A stretch of 64,000 nucleotides of DNA from assembly GCF_003610235.1 (NCBI RefSeq), contig NZ_RAPR01000001.1, positions 3,410,001 to 3,474,000 of the forward strand, given 5' to 3'. The DNA is from Catellatospora citrea (lineage in GTDB: Bacteria > Actinomycetota > Actinomycetes > Mycobacteriales > Micromonosporaceae). The notes below the pieces were generated by a model, which was not told the DNA's origin, ran no database searches, and saw only the letters and a list, made by a program, of their open reading frames with translations. Shown piece after piece: positions 27,540 through 35,799 of this stretch; position 1 is the stretch's first letter, and every line of letters starts with the position of its first letter. Made by a program: the position numbers and the translations under genes.

Positions 27540-30050
27540 TCAGTACGCCGGGCCGGTCACGATGTCGAAGGCCGGATGCCGGCTGAACTGCTGGAACGAG
27601 GACAGCCCGGTCGTGGTCATGTCGATCATCGAGCTGCGGCCCTCCTCGGCGGCCGGCGACTCGAAGTAGACCAGCGCCTTCAGCCGCGGGAACAGCTCCA
27701 GCTGCAGCCGGGCCGAGTCGAAGAACCGCGCCTGGTGCTGCGGGTTGGACCGGGAGTGCCACACCCCCCACTCGCCGAGCATCAGCGGCTTGTCCGGGAA
27801 GGACGTCGCGGCCCAGTTGTAGAAGCCCGGCCAGTCCTTACGGCTGCCCGACTTGCGGTTCATCATCTCCGCGAAGTCGCCGTAGCCGTAACCCGGGTCG
27901 CTGTAGGCGTAGGTGTCCCAGGCGACCCAGTCCACCACGTCGTCACCGGGGTACAGCTCCTCGAACCAGCTCTTGACGTTCCACGGCACGAAGGCCATGT
28001 AACACATCACCGAGACCAGGTTGCTCACCCCGCGGGCGCGCAGCCCGGTGACGACGTGCCGGAAGGCCGCGGCGTAGTCCTGCGCGGTCATCCCGGAGCC
28101 CGGCCGCGGGTTGACGTCGTTCTCCGGCTCGTGGTTCATCGTGAAGAAGAACTGGTCCTGCAGCGAGCCGCGGATGTGCACGGCCAGCCGGTCCAGGTAG
28201 GCCTCGGTGCGCCCGTCGCCGCGGGCGATGCCGGCCCAGCTGACCCCCTGCGGCTTCCAGTTGAGGAACAGCACCCGCTTGTGCGCCGGGTCCCTGACCA
28301 GGGACAGCTCGTCCGCGGTGGGGAACAGCGAGGTGCCCCGGTGGTACGCGTGGTAGACGACCTGCTGGCGGTTGGTGCGCCGCTCGAACTCGTACAGCGC
28401 CTGGATGCGGTTCTGGGAGGTGTGCGCGCCGGGCGCGACGCCCCAGAGCGCCCCGCAGGTCGGCACCAGCGCCTGCCCGATGACGCAGTCCACCGGCAGG
28501 TTCGGGTCGGTCGACGGCGAGGGCGAGGCCGGCGGCACGGTCGGGCCCGCGCTCGGGTCGGTGGACGGCGGAGCACTCGGTTCGGTCGTGGGCGGCGCGC
28601 TCGGGTCGGTGACCGGCGGCAGGCTCGGGTCCGTCACCGGCGGCAGGCTCGGGTCCGTGCCGGGCGGCAGGCTCGGATCCGTGGCCGGCGGCTCGGTCGG
28701 GTCGGTGACCGGCGGCTGGCCCGGGTCGGTCGTGGGCGGCGCGCTCGGGTCGGTGACCGGCGGCAGTTCCGGGTCGATCACCGGCGGCAGGCTCGGGTCG
28801 GTGACCGGCGGTTCGGTCGGCTCGCTGACCGGCGGCACGCCAGGGCTCGGCTCGGGGCCCGGCGGGGTGCCGGGATCGGGCTGGCCGGGACCGGGGTCGG
28901 GGCCAGGACCAGGGCCGGGAGCAGGGCCGGGCTCGGTGCCGGGGTCAGGGCTCGGCGGGCTGCCGGGATCGGGGTCCGCGCTCGGCTCGGCGCCCGGTTC
29001 GGGACCGGTGCTCGGCTCGGCGCCGGGCCCGGGTTCCGTGCCCGGGTCGGCGCTGGGTTCGGTGGCCGGGTCCGGGTCGGGGCTCGGCTCCGTGGCCGGG
29101 TCCGGGCTGGGCTGCTGGCCGGGTTCGGTGCTCGGGTCGGGTTCCGGGCCGGGCTCGGTGGACGGGCTCGGGTCACCGGGCAGGCCGGGGTCGACCGGCG
29201 CGTCGCTCGGGTCCGGCAGGCTCGGCTCGGGGTCGGGTTCGTAGACCGGATCGGTGGCGTAGGTGCCGGTCGGCACGGGGCTCGGGTCGGTCACCGGGCC
29301 GGCCGGGATCGACGGCGCGGGCGCGGTGGACGGCACGGGCGTCGCACTCGGGTCGAACGTGGTGCCCGGCCACGGGGTGACGGTGGGCTCCGGCTCGGGC
29401 GTCCCCGACGGGCTCGGCGCGATCGTGGGCTGGTCGATCGGCGGCGGCAGGGTCGGCGAGGCCGGCTCGTTCCATTCGAAGGTGATGGTCGGCGGGCCGG
29501 TGGTGGTGCTCTCGGTTCCCGCTTCGCCGGCCACGAACTGGGCGGCCTCGGTGCCGCTGGGTGCGGTGATCGCGAAGGCGTACCGGCCGGAGCGGCGGAC
29601 GACGCGGGTGACGTCGAAGGCGACCGCGCGGTCGAAGCGGCCCGGCGCGACGCTGGCCACCACGTTGCCCAGCCGGGGCGCGGTGGCGGCGGTGAGGGTG
29701 CCCTCCCGCCAGCGGGTGTCCGGGACGCTGGTCAGCTCGACCAGCCGGGGCAGCGGGCCGCTGTGCCGGCCGAGCCAGAGCCAGACCTTCTTCGGCTGGC
29801 GGCCGGTCGGCAGCTTGACGTCGAACTTGAGGTAGCTGACCGCGGCGCCGCCGCCCACCCCGCCCGCGGTGAGGGTGAGCCGGCTGCCCGCGGTGACCCC
29901 GGGTTCGGTGCTCATCGTGTACGAGTCCTCGGACACGGTGACCCGCGTCGGCGGCGCGGACAGCCGTCCTGCCACCAGGCCCAGCAGCACGGCCGAGGCC
30001 AGCGTGGACATGGTGACGGTGACCGCGATCCCGAATCGCGTCCTGTTCAT
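27540..30050 (-). CDS. Secreted GH26-like glycosidase with DNRLRE-type domain and long Pro-rich linker
   Basis: The 836-residue protein begins with a signal-anchor (FGIAVTVTMSTLASAVLLGLVA), then a DNRLRE/CBM96-like beta domain (about residues 35-190, EDSYTMSTEP, FDVTRVVRRSGRYAFAI). A 325-residue Pro/Ser/Thr/Asp/Glu linker follows, then a C-terminal TIM-barrel domain (about 520-836). There NHEPEND and LMLGEWGVWHS hold the likely acid/base and nucleophile glutamates of a GH26-type beta-mannanase/glucanase. It reads away from the exopolysaccharide genes and probably trims or releases the polymer. A -10-like TATGAT lies at 30122-30117. ATG 30050 is preceded by GGAAGGGG. Confidence 0.85.
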   Translation of the reverse strand: MNRTRFGIAVTVTMSTLASAVLLGLVAGRLSAPPTRVTVSEDSYTMSTEPGVTAGSRLTLTAGGVGGGAAVSYLKFDVKLPTGRQPKKVWLWLGRHSGPLPRLVELTSVPDTRWREGTLTAATAPRLGNVVASVAPGRFDRAVAFDVTRVVRRSGRYAFAITAPSGTEAAQFVAGEAGTESTTTGPPTITFEWNEPASPTLPPPIDQPTIAPSPSGTPEPEPTVTPWPGTTFDPSATPVPSTAPAPSIPAGPVTDPSPVPTGTYATDPVYEPDPEPSLPDPSDAPVDPGLPGDPSPSTEPGPEPDPSTEPGQQPSPDPATEPSPDPDPATEPSADPGTEPGPGAEPSTGPEPGAEPSADPDPGSPPSPDPGTEPGPAPGPGPGPDPGPGQPDPGTPPGPEPSPGVPPVSEPTEPPVTDPSLPPVIDPELPPVTDPSAPPTTDPGQPPVTDPTEPPATDPSLPPGTDPSLPPVTDPSLPPVTDPSAPPTTEPSAPPSTDPSAGPTVPPASPSPSTDPNLPVDCVIGQALVPTCGALWGVAPGAHTSQNRIQALYEFERRTNRQQVVYHAYHRGTSLFPTADELSLVRDPAHKRVLFLNWKPQGVSWAGIARGDGRTEAYLDRLAVHIRGSLQDQFFFTMNHEPENDVNPRPGSGMTAQDYAAAFRHVVTGLRARGVSNLVSVMCYMAFVPWNVKSWFEELYPGDDVVDWVAWDTYAYSDPGYGYGDFAEMMNRKSGSRKDWPGFYNWAATSFPDKPLMLGEWGVWHSRSNPQHQARFFDSARLQLELFPRLKALVYFESPAAEEGRSSMIDMTTTGLSSFQQFSRHPAFDIVTGPAY
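28500..29475 (-). repeat. Low-complexity Pro/Ser/Thr/acidic linker coding repeats
   Basis: Imperfect tandem units of the kind PSLPPVTDP, PSAPPTTDP and SDPGTEPGPG encode residues about 192-517 of the GH26-like protein. The DNA shows many GTCGGTGACCGGCGGC-type repeats. It is protein-coding in one frame and not a CRISPR array. Confidence 0.85.
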
Positions 30051-30307
30051 CAGGTCGCCCCTTCCCCCGAAAGCAGGCACTCAGATTTCTGTCCGTTTCT
30101 GCGTACCCTCAGGGGCATCATAACCGTTGTGTCTTGTTTGCGAGCTTTTCGCCGAAGAACGCGCTTACTGACGCTTACTTCCTCATAGGGCCTCTCACCT
30201 GCATCAACAGTAGTTCGAGGTGTATCGGGCGATATGCCTAGTTACGTCGTTACCGCCAGACCGTTGACCTCACCGGACGCAACAACGCCGGAGAAGGGCC
30301 ACACGCC

Positions 30308-32017
30308 GTGGACGCGACATACGCCGGGCCACCCCCCTCGTCGTACGACATGAGCGACTACCTGGGTTTGATCGCCCGTCACTGGTGGATCGCCGTCCTG
30401 CTGACACTGGCAGGCACCGCCGCGGGCGCGGCGTACAACGAATCACTGCCGCGCGAGTACGTCTCCACGGCCTCGGTGCTGGTGCGACCAGCCGGCCTGG
30501 ACGCCAACGTCTCCGGCGGGCGCACCCGCGACGAGATCAACCTGGACACCGAGGCGCAGCTCATGCGCTCCACCGCCGTGGTCGCCGGGGCGGCCAAGGT
30601 GCTCCAGCGCGAGGACGTCGACGTGCTGGCGGGCGCGGTCTCGGTCGAGGTGCCGCCGAACACGGCCGTGCTCCAGATCAAGTACGCCGCGTCGGCGCCC
30701 GAGGAGGCGCAGGCCGGAGCCAAGGCGTTCGCGCAGTCCTACCTGGCCAACCGCGAGGGCAACGCCAAGGCGGAGCTGGAGCGGCAGGCCGCGGCGCTGC
30801 GCGACAAGATCAAGGACCTCACCGAGGACCTCACGAAGATCAACGGCAAGCTCTCCGGCGCGAGCCCGAAGAGCTCGAACTACGCCACCCTGGACAGCCA
30901 GCGCGACACCACGGTGACCCAGATCAACCAGCTCAACAACAAGGTGAACCAGCTGGCCACGGAGACCGTCAGCGCCGGCACCGTGATCCGCGAGGCTCGC
31001 GTGCCGAGCCGGCCGGTGAAGCCGACGGCGGCGGTCAACTACGCCGCGGGCGCGCTGCTCGGGCTGCTGGCCGGGCTCGGCGTGGCGGCCCTGCGCGAGC
31101 GGCTGGACCGGCGCGTGCGGGGCGGGCGCGACCTGGTCCGCAGCGGCGTGGCGGTGCTCGGCGCGGTGCCCGGCAAGGGCGCCGGCTGCACCGAGATCTT
31201 CACCCCGTTCAGCCCCGGCGGGCGCGCGTTCAACCGGCTGCGCAACGAGGTCGTCGCGGCGTTCCGCCCCGGCGAGCAGGTCGTCGTGGTCACCGGGGCC
31301 AGCCGCGGCCCGTCCGCGACCCTGGTGGCCGCCAACCTCGCCGCGGCGCTGTCGCGCACCGGCGCGGAGGTCGTGCTCATCGGCGCGCAACTGCCCGACT
31401 CGCTGACCGAGGCCGCACCGCTGGCCCGGCTCGTCGGCGTCGCGCCGACCCCGGGACTGTCCGAGGTGCTGGCCGGCCGGGTCAGCCTGGCCGAATCGAC
31501 GCAGCGCGCCGCGCGTACACCCTCGCTGCATGTCATCACCACCGGCGGCACCGCCACCGCGGCAGGCATGCTGCAGTCGCACGCGCTTCGCGACATCATC
31601 ACCACGCTGCGCGCCCACGCCGACTACCTGGTGGTCGAGGCCCCCTCCACCTCCGCCAGCGCCGACGCGCAGAGCCTGGCCAGCCTGGCCGACGCCGCGA
31701 TCCTCGCGGTGGAGACCCGGCGCACCAGCCGCCCCGAGGTCGCCGACGCCGCCGAGCAGCTGCGCCGGGTCGGCACTCCCCTGCTGGGCGGCGTGATGAT
31801 GCCGCGGCTGCCGCACCGGGCCCGCCGCACGCCAGCCGGCGCCGACGGCGAGACCGCGCCCGTCGAGCCGGTCGGCCGGCCGCTGCTCGGCGACGACGAG
31901 GAGCCGGTCGACGCGGTCGCGAACGGGCACAAGCCGCACGCCGACGAGCAGACCATCATGCTGGCCCCGCTGGACGCCTCGGCCCTGACCGAGCTGGACG
32001 AGGCCCAACGGCAATGA
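30308..32017 (+). CDS. Wzz/chain-length-type polysaccharide co-polymerase with degenerate P-loop
   Basis: The 569-residue inner-membrane protein has the Wzz topology. There is a TM at about residues 25-43 (HWWIAVLLTLAGTAAGAAY), an extracytoplasmic coiled-coil part (about 60-230, ELERQAAALRDKIKDLTEDLTKI) and a second TM at about 245-260. A cytoplasmic bacterial tyrosine-kinase-like domain follows. In that domain the Walker A is VVTGASRGPSATLVAANLA, lacking the usual GKT lysine, and no C-terminal Tyr cluster is seen, so kinase activity is unlikely. It probably sets chain length and starts an operon through the ligase gene. Start is GTG 30308, with GGAGAAGG upstream. Confidence 0.88.
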   Translation: MDATYAGPPPSSYDMSDYLGLIARHWWIAVLLTLAGTAAGAAYNESLPREYVSTASVLVRPAGLDANVSGGRTRDEINLDTEAQLMRSTAVVAGAAKVLQREDVDVLAGAVSVEVPPNTAVLQIKYAASAPEEAQAGAKAFAQSYLANREGNAKAELERQAAALRDKIKDLTEDLTKINGKLSGASPKSSNYATLDSQRDTTVTQINQLNNKVNQLATETVSAGTVIREARVPSRPVKPTAAVNYAAGALLGLLAGLGVAALRERLDRRVRGGRDLVRSGVAVLGAVPGKGAGCTEIFTPFSPGGRAFNRLRNEVVAAFRPGEQVVVVTGASRGPSATLVAANLAAALSRTGAEVVLIGAQLPDSLTEAAPLARLVGVAPTPGLSEVLAGRVSLAESTQRAARTPSLHVITTGGTATAAGMLQSHALRDIITTLRAHADYLVVEAPSTSASADAQSLASLADAAILAVETRRTSRPEVADAAEQLRRVGTPLLGGVMMPRLPHRARRTPAGADGETAPVEPVGRPLLGDDEEPVDAVANGHKPHADEQTIMLAPLDASALTELDEAQRQ

Positions 32018-33444
32018 GCCTCGCCCTCCGGGCCGGCGTTTCGGGCGGCGTCACCACGCCCGCCACCGCGACGGCCCACCCCCGGCTGCTGTTCGGACCC
32101 GCCTGGCCGCTGACCTCGCTGCTCGCGCTCTACCCGCTGTGGTGGGCGCTCGGCCTCGGCGTGCTGATCTTCCCGCTCATGGCGGTGCCGATGGCCTGGC
32201 AGCTCTACCGGCGGCACACGGCGGGCCTGCCGGTCCGGCTCCCGCCCGCGTTCTGGCTGTGGCTGGCGTTCTGCGCGGTCACCGTGGCCGGCTTCGGCGT
32301 GCTCGACGTGGACCCCGAGGGCACGCTGACCGCCACCTTCGCGGACCGGATCACCGCGCCGGCGTTCAAGCTGGTCCAGCACCTGGCGCTGACCGTGCTG
32401 CTGGTGTATGCGGGCAACCTGTCCACGGCCGTGCTGCCGCAGCGGCGGCTGGTCAACCTGCTCGGCTGGCTGTTCGCGGTCACCGTGGCCGGCGGCCTGC
32501 TCGGCACCTTCGCCGGGCACTTCGAGTTCACCTCGCCGGTGGAGCTGCTGCTGCCGGACGGGGTCCGTGGCAAGGGCTTCGTGAAGTCGCTGGTCCACCC
32601 GTACGCCGCACAGATCATGGACCTGGTCGGCGACCCGCTGCCCCGCCCGGCCGCGCCGTGGGGTTACACCAACACCTGGGGCAACAACTTCTGCCTGCTC
32701 GTGGTGTGGTTCGTGGCGGCCGTGTTCGCGTACCCGAGCAAGCCGCGCACCCGGGTGCTGGCCGTCGGCCTGCTCGCCGTCTCGGTGGTGCCGGTGGTGC
32801 ACTCGCTGAACCGGGGGCTGTGGATCGGCCTGGGCGCGACCGCCGTCTTCATCGCGGTGCGCCAGGCCCTCGCCGGGCGGCTGCGGGCCCTGGTCGGCCT
32901 GGGCGTGGTGCTGGCCGGGCTGGCCGTCGCGCTGGCCGTCACCCCGCTCGGCGGGGTCATCGAGCGCCGCCTCGACAACGGCAAGTCCAACGGGGTGCGC
33001 ATGTTCCTCACCGAGCGGGCCGTGTCGGGCGTCGCCGAGTCACCGGTGCTCGGCTTCGGCTCGACCCGCAGCACCCAGGGCGGGCGGCAGTCGATCGCGG
33101 TGGGCGAGTCGGCGGCCTGCGAGCGCTGCGGCAACTTCACCGTCGGCGGCAACGGCCAGCTGTGGCAGCTGCTGTACGCGCACGGCCTGGCCGGCACGCT
33201 GACCTACTTCGGCTTCTTCGGGTACGCGCTGTGGCGTTTCCGCCGCGACCGCTCCGCGATCGGGCTGGCCGCGTCCGCCGCGATCGCGGGCTCGTTCGTC
33301 GCCGCGCTCTGGTACAACTCGCTCGTCACGCCGCTGGCCTTCACCTTCCTCGGATATGTGGTGCTGTGGCGCAACTCCCGCTTCCAGATCGCGTCCAGCT
33401 CCGTTGAGCCCGTGGGACATAACGGACACCAGCGGAGGAACTGA
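32014..33444 (+). CDS. O-antigen ligase/polymerase-family membrane protein
   Basis: The 476-residue protein has about ten to twelve TM helices and a large loop (about residues 175-230), typical of the Wzy/WaaL family that polymerises repeat units or ligates glycan. The conserved loop region contains HSLNRGLWIGLGA and, later, LGFGSTRSTQGG and GGNGQLWQLLYAHGLAG. Its ATG overlaps the Wzz-like stop (ATGA). Given a Wzx flippase nearby, a polymerase role in Wzx/Wzy-type assembly is the more likely one. Confidence 0.88.
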   Translation: MSLALRAGVSGGVTTPATATAHPRLLFGPAWPLTSLLALYPLWWALGLGVLIFPLMAVPMAWQLYRRHTAGLPVRLPPAFWLWLAFCAVTVAGFGVLDVDPEGTLTATFADRITAPAFKLVQHLALTVLLVYAGNLSTAVLPQRRLVNLLGWLFAVTVAGGLLGTFAGHFEFTSPVELLLPDGVRGKGFVKSLVHPYAAQIMDLVGDPLPRPAAPWGYTNTWGNNFCLLVVWFVAAVFAYPSKPRTRVLAVGLLAVSVVPVVHSLNRGLWIGLGATAVFIAVRQALAGRLRALVGLGVVLAGLAVALAVTPLGGVIERRLDNGKSNGVRMFLTERAVSGVAESPVLGFGSTRSTQGGRQSIAVGESAACERCGNFTVGGNGQLWQLLYAHGLAGTLTYFGFFGYALWRFRRDRSAIGLAASAAIAGSFVAALWYNSLVTPLAFTFLGYVVLWRNSRFQIASSSVEPVGHNGHQRRN

Positions 33445-33445
33445 C

Positions 33446-33484
33446 GTGCGAAGCAGCGAGCGCGAAGACGGGCAGACCCCGTGA
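33446..33484 (+). CDS. 12-codon coupled mini-ORF (MRSSEREDGQTP)
   Basis: A GTG one base after the ligase stop opens a frame for MRSSEREDGQTP whose TGA overlaps the next GTG start (GTGA at 33481-33484). It carries a shorter SSERE motif than the two DERSEER mini-ORFs. A coupling role is inferred only. Confidence 0.3.
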   Translation: MRSSEREDGQTP

Positions 33485-34737
33485 CGGCGATCGACACGGC
33501 CGCGGGGCAGGTCGCCACCGGCGACGCGCAGCTGCGCGGGCAGTATCTGCGCGAGGTGCTGGAGCTGCTCTACCCGGGCTGCTCCACCGGCGCCGAGGGC
33601 CGCCGCGTGGTCGAGTACCTCGCCATCCCGGACGCCCGGCGGTGCAAGCTGCTGGTGCCCGCCGGCTCGCGCCGCGTCGCCGCCGCCGCGGTGCGCCGCT
33701 TCAGCGAGCCGCAGGGCAGGCTGGGCCGGCTCAAGCGCGACGCCGTCGCCATGGCGCTGCAGTCCGGCGCCTGGTCGGCGCTGGTGCGCGACCGGGTCCG
33801 GCTGACCTCCCCGGACGACCGGACGGACACCGTCGACCGGTTCCTGTCCACGGCGCTGGGCACCCCGCTGCAGGTGAGCATCCACATCGGACCCGCGCGG
33901 GCCAACCGCAAGCCGGTCCTGCAACTGCTCGACCCGCGGGGCGGCACCATCGGGTTCGCCAAGTTCGGGGTCGGGCCGCTCACCCGGCGGCTGGTGCGCG
34001 CCGAGACCGCGGCCCTGTCCGCGCTGTCCCACGTGCGGCTGCCCGACATCGTGGTGCCGAGCATCCTGCACGCCGGCCAGTGGCGGGGCATGCAGGTGCT
34101 GGTCCAGTCCGCGCTGCCGGTGTGGGAGCCGCGGGTGCCGCTGTCCGGCGTCCGGCTGCAGCGCGCCATGGCCGAGGTCGCCGGCGCCTGCGGGCTCACC
34201 CAGGGCTGGCTGGCCACCAGCCCGTACTGGGCGGACCTGCGCAACCGGCTGTGCCAGCTCGTCGCCGACACGCCCGAGGGCTCGGGCCGGGCCGCGACCG
34301 AGGTGTCGCAGCTGTTCGAGGCCGCGCGCACGCTGGTCGAGCACGCCGCCGAGCTGAACCTGCGCTACGGCGCGTGGCACGGCGACTGGGCCCCCTGGAA
34401 CATGGCCAACGTCGCCGGAGCGCTGCTGATCTGGGACTGGGAACGCTTCACCCCCGGCGTCCCGCTCGGCTTCGACGCCGTCCACTTCGAGCTGCAGCGG
34501 CAGATCCAGGACGGGGTAGACGCGCAGACCGCGGTCGAGTCCACCGTACGGCAGGCGCCGGCGCTGCTCGCCCCGTTCGACGTGGCGCCCGGCAGCGCCG
34601 AGATCGTCGCGCTGCTCTACCTCGTGGACCTCGCCACGCGATACCTCAGCGACCGCCAGGCCGAAGCCGGGGCCCGCCTCGGCGTCACCGGCACCTGGCT
34701 GCTGCCGGTCCTGATCCGCAAGGTCCGGTCCCTCTAG
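33481..34737 (+). CDS. Phosphotransferase (APH/kinase-fold) protein of the polysaccharide locus
   Basis: The 418-residue soluble protein shows an aminoglycoside-phosphotransferase-like catalytic core near the C-terminus. YGAWHGDWAPWNM (about residues 296-308) holds the catalytic HGD...N, and LLIWDWERFTPG the metal-binding Asp. The N-terminal 150 residues lack a clear glycine-rich loop. In a polysaccharide locus it may phosphorylate a sugar, lipid carrier or capsule intermediate; antibiotic resistance is not implied. Start GTG 33481 overlaps the mini-ORF stop. Confidence 0.75.
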   Translation: MTAIDTAAGQVATGDAQLRGQYLREVLELLYPGCSTGAEGRRVVEYLAIPDARRCKLLVPAGSRRVAAAAVRRFSEPQGRLGRLKRDAVAMALQSGAWSALVRDRVRLTSPDDRTDTVDRFLSTALGTPLQVSIHIGPARANRKPVLQLLDPRGGTIGFAKFGVGPLTRRLVRAETAALSALSHVRLPDIVVPSILHAGQWRGMQVLVQSALPVWEPRVPLSGVRLQRAMAEVAGACGLTQGWLATSPYWADLRNRLCQLVADTPEGSGRAATEVSQLFEAARTLVEHAAELNLRYGAWHGDWAPWNMANVAGALLIWDWERFTPGVPLGFDAVHFELQRQIQDGVDAQTAVESTVRQAPALLAPFDVAPGSAEIVALLYLVDLATRYLSDRQAEAGARLGVTGTWLLPVLIRKVRSL

Positions 34738-34838
34738 ATGACCCCCGCTCCGGATCCCGTGCGGTCGACGTCGCCCCGGCGGCGCCCGCCGCACGAGGTC
34801 CGGCGCGGCCCCCGTGCCGACCCGCCCTTGGAGAGCCA

Positions 34839-35711
34839 GTGAAGACGTCGAACGTGCCCGAGTCGGTCAAGCGGGTGGTCCACATCGGCTCCCGCTCGGT
34901 CGGCTGGATGACCTCGGGCGCGCGCATGCTGCCGTCGTTCCTGATCTGCGGCGGCCAGCGGTGCGGCACCACCTCGCTGTACCGGGCGCTCGCCGCGCAC
35001 CCCGCGGTGCTCAAGGCGGTGCTGCACAAGGGCGTGCACTACTTCGACACCAGCTACCACCGCGGCCGGGCCTGGTATCAGGGCCACTTCCCGTTGCGTC
35101 GCACCGCGGCCCGCATCGAGCGGGAACTCGGCGTGCCGCCGCAGACCTTCGAGTCCAGCCCGTACTACCTCTACCACCCGCACGCGGGCGCGCGCATCGC
35201 CCGCGACCTGCCCGACGTCAAGCTGATCGTGCTGGTCCGCGACCCGGTGGAGCGGGCCTACTCCCAGCACGCGCACGAGGTCGCGCGGGGCTTCGAGACC
35301 GTCACCGACTTCGCGCAGGCGCTCGACCTGGAACCGGCCCGGCTGCGCGGGCAGCGCGAGCGGCTGCTGGCCGACCAGCACGCCTACTCCTTCTCGCACC
35401 AGCACCACGGCTACCGCTCGCGCGGCGAGTACGCCGTCTACCTGCGGCGGTTGGCCGAGCAGGTGGGGCACGACCGGATCCTGGTGGTGGAGAGCGAGCG
35501 CTTCTTCGCCGACCCCCGACCGGCCTACGACGAGGTGCTCGCGTTCCTCGGCCTGCCGCAGCTGAGCTACCCCGAGTTCGAGCAGCACAACGCCCGGCCC
35601 CGCAGCGCGCCCATGCCGGCCCGGCTGCGCGCCGAGCTGACCGCCCATTACGCGCCGCACGATGCCGAACTGGCCACCTGGCTGGGACGTACGCCGAGCT
35701 GGCGCGCATGA
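34839..35711 (+). CDS. PAPS-dependent sulfotransferase 1
   Basis: The 290-residue protein has the heparan-sulfate-type sulfotransferase signatures. The 5'-phosphosulfate loop is FLICGGQRCGTTSLYRAL (about residues 31-48) and the 3'-phosphate site is VLVRDPVERAYSQHAHEV (about 129-146), with Arg and Ser in place. HKGVHYFDTSYHRG is a further family feature. It transfers sulfate from PAPS to an acceptor, probably a sugar of the polymer made here. Start GTG 34839 follows TTGGAGAG. The APS kinase at 25974-27494 could supply the donor. Confidence 0.9.
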   Translation: MKTSNVPESVKRVVHIGSRSVGWMTSGARMLPSFLICGGQRCGTTSLYRALAAHPAVLKAVLHKGVHYFDTSYHRGRAWYQGHFPLRRTAARIERELGVPPQTFESSPYYLYHPHAGARIARDLPDVKLIVLVRDPVERAYSQHAHEVARGFETVTDFAQALDLEPARLRGQRERLLADQHAYSFSHQHHGYRSRGEYAVYLRRLAEQVGHDRILVVESERFFADPRPAYDEVLAFLGLPQLSYPEFEQHNARPRSAPMPARLRAELTAHYAPHDAELATWLGRTPSWRA

Positions 35712-35772
35712 GGGCGCGCTGGGTCCTGTCGCCGCACGGCGCCGGCGGACGCGGCGCACCCGCCGGGACACC

Positions 35773-35799
35773 GGCCTGCCCCCGTCGCGGGGGCAGGCC
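35773..35799. terminator. Hairpin abutting the Wzx start codon
   Basis: GGCCTGCCCCC (35773-35783) pairs perfectly with 35789-35799 around GTCGC. The stem ends at the base before the proposed GTG at 35800. It could terminate the sulfotransferase mRNA or hide the ribosome site of the flippase gene; alternatively the real start lies downstream at ATG 35902. Confidence 0.5.

Noticed and set aside
28500..29475. Regularly repeated DNA that could look like a CRISPR array
   Set aside because: Units vary in length, have no distinct spacers and encode an in-frame Pro-rich linker; no cas gene is nearby.
27576..30188. Plus-strand open frame of 870 codons opposite the GH26-like gene
   Set aside because: Its Arg/Gly repeats mirror the Pro-rich linker on the other strand; the minus-strand protein has a signal, binding domain and catalytic motifs.
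30051..30307. Possible riboswitch upstream of the GH26-like or Wzz-like gene
   Set aside because: The leader sequences did not match the conserved cores of cyclic dinucleotide riboswitches that I could check by eye.
33481..34737. Aminoglycoside resistance enzyme
   Set aside because: The kinase motif is shared by many phosphotransferases; the polysaccharide context and divergent N-terminus argue against a resistance role.
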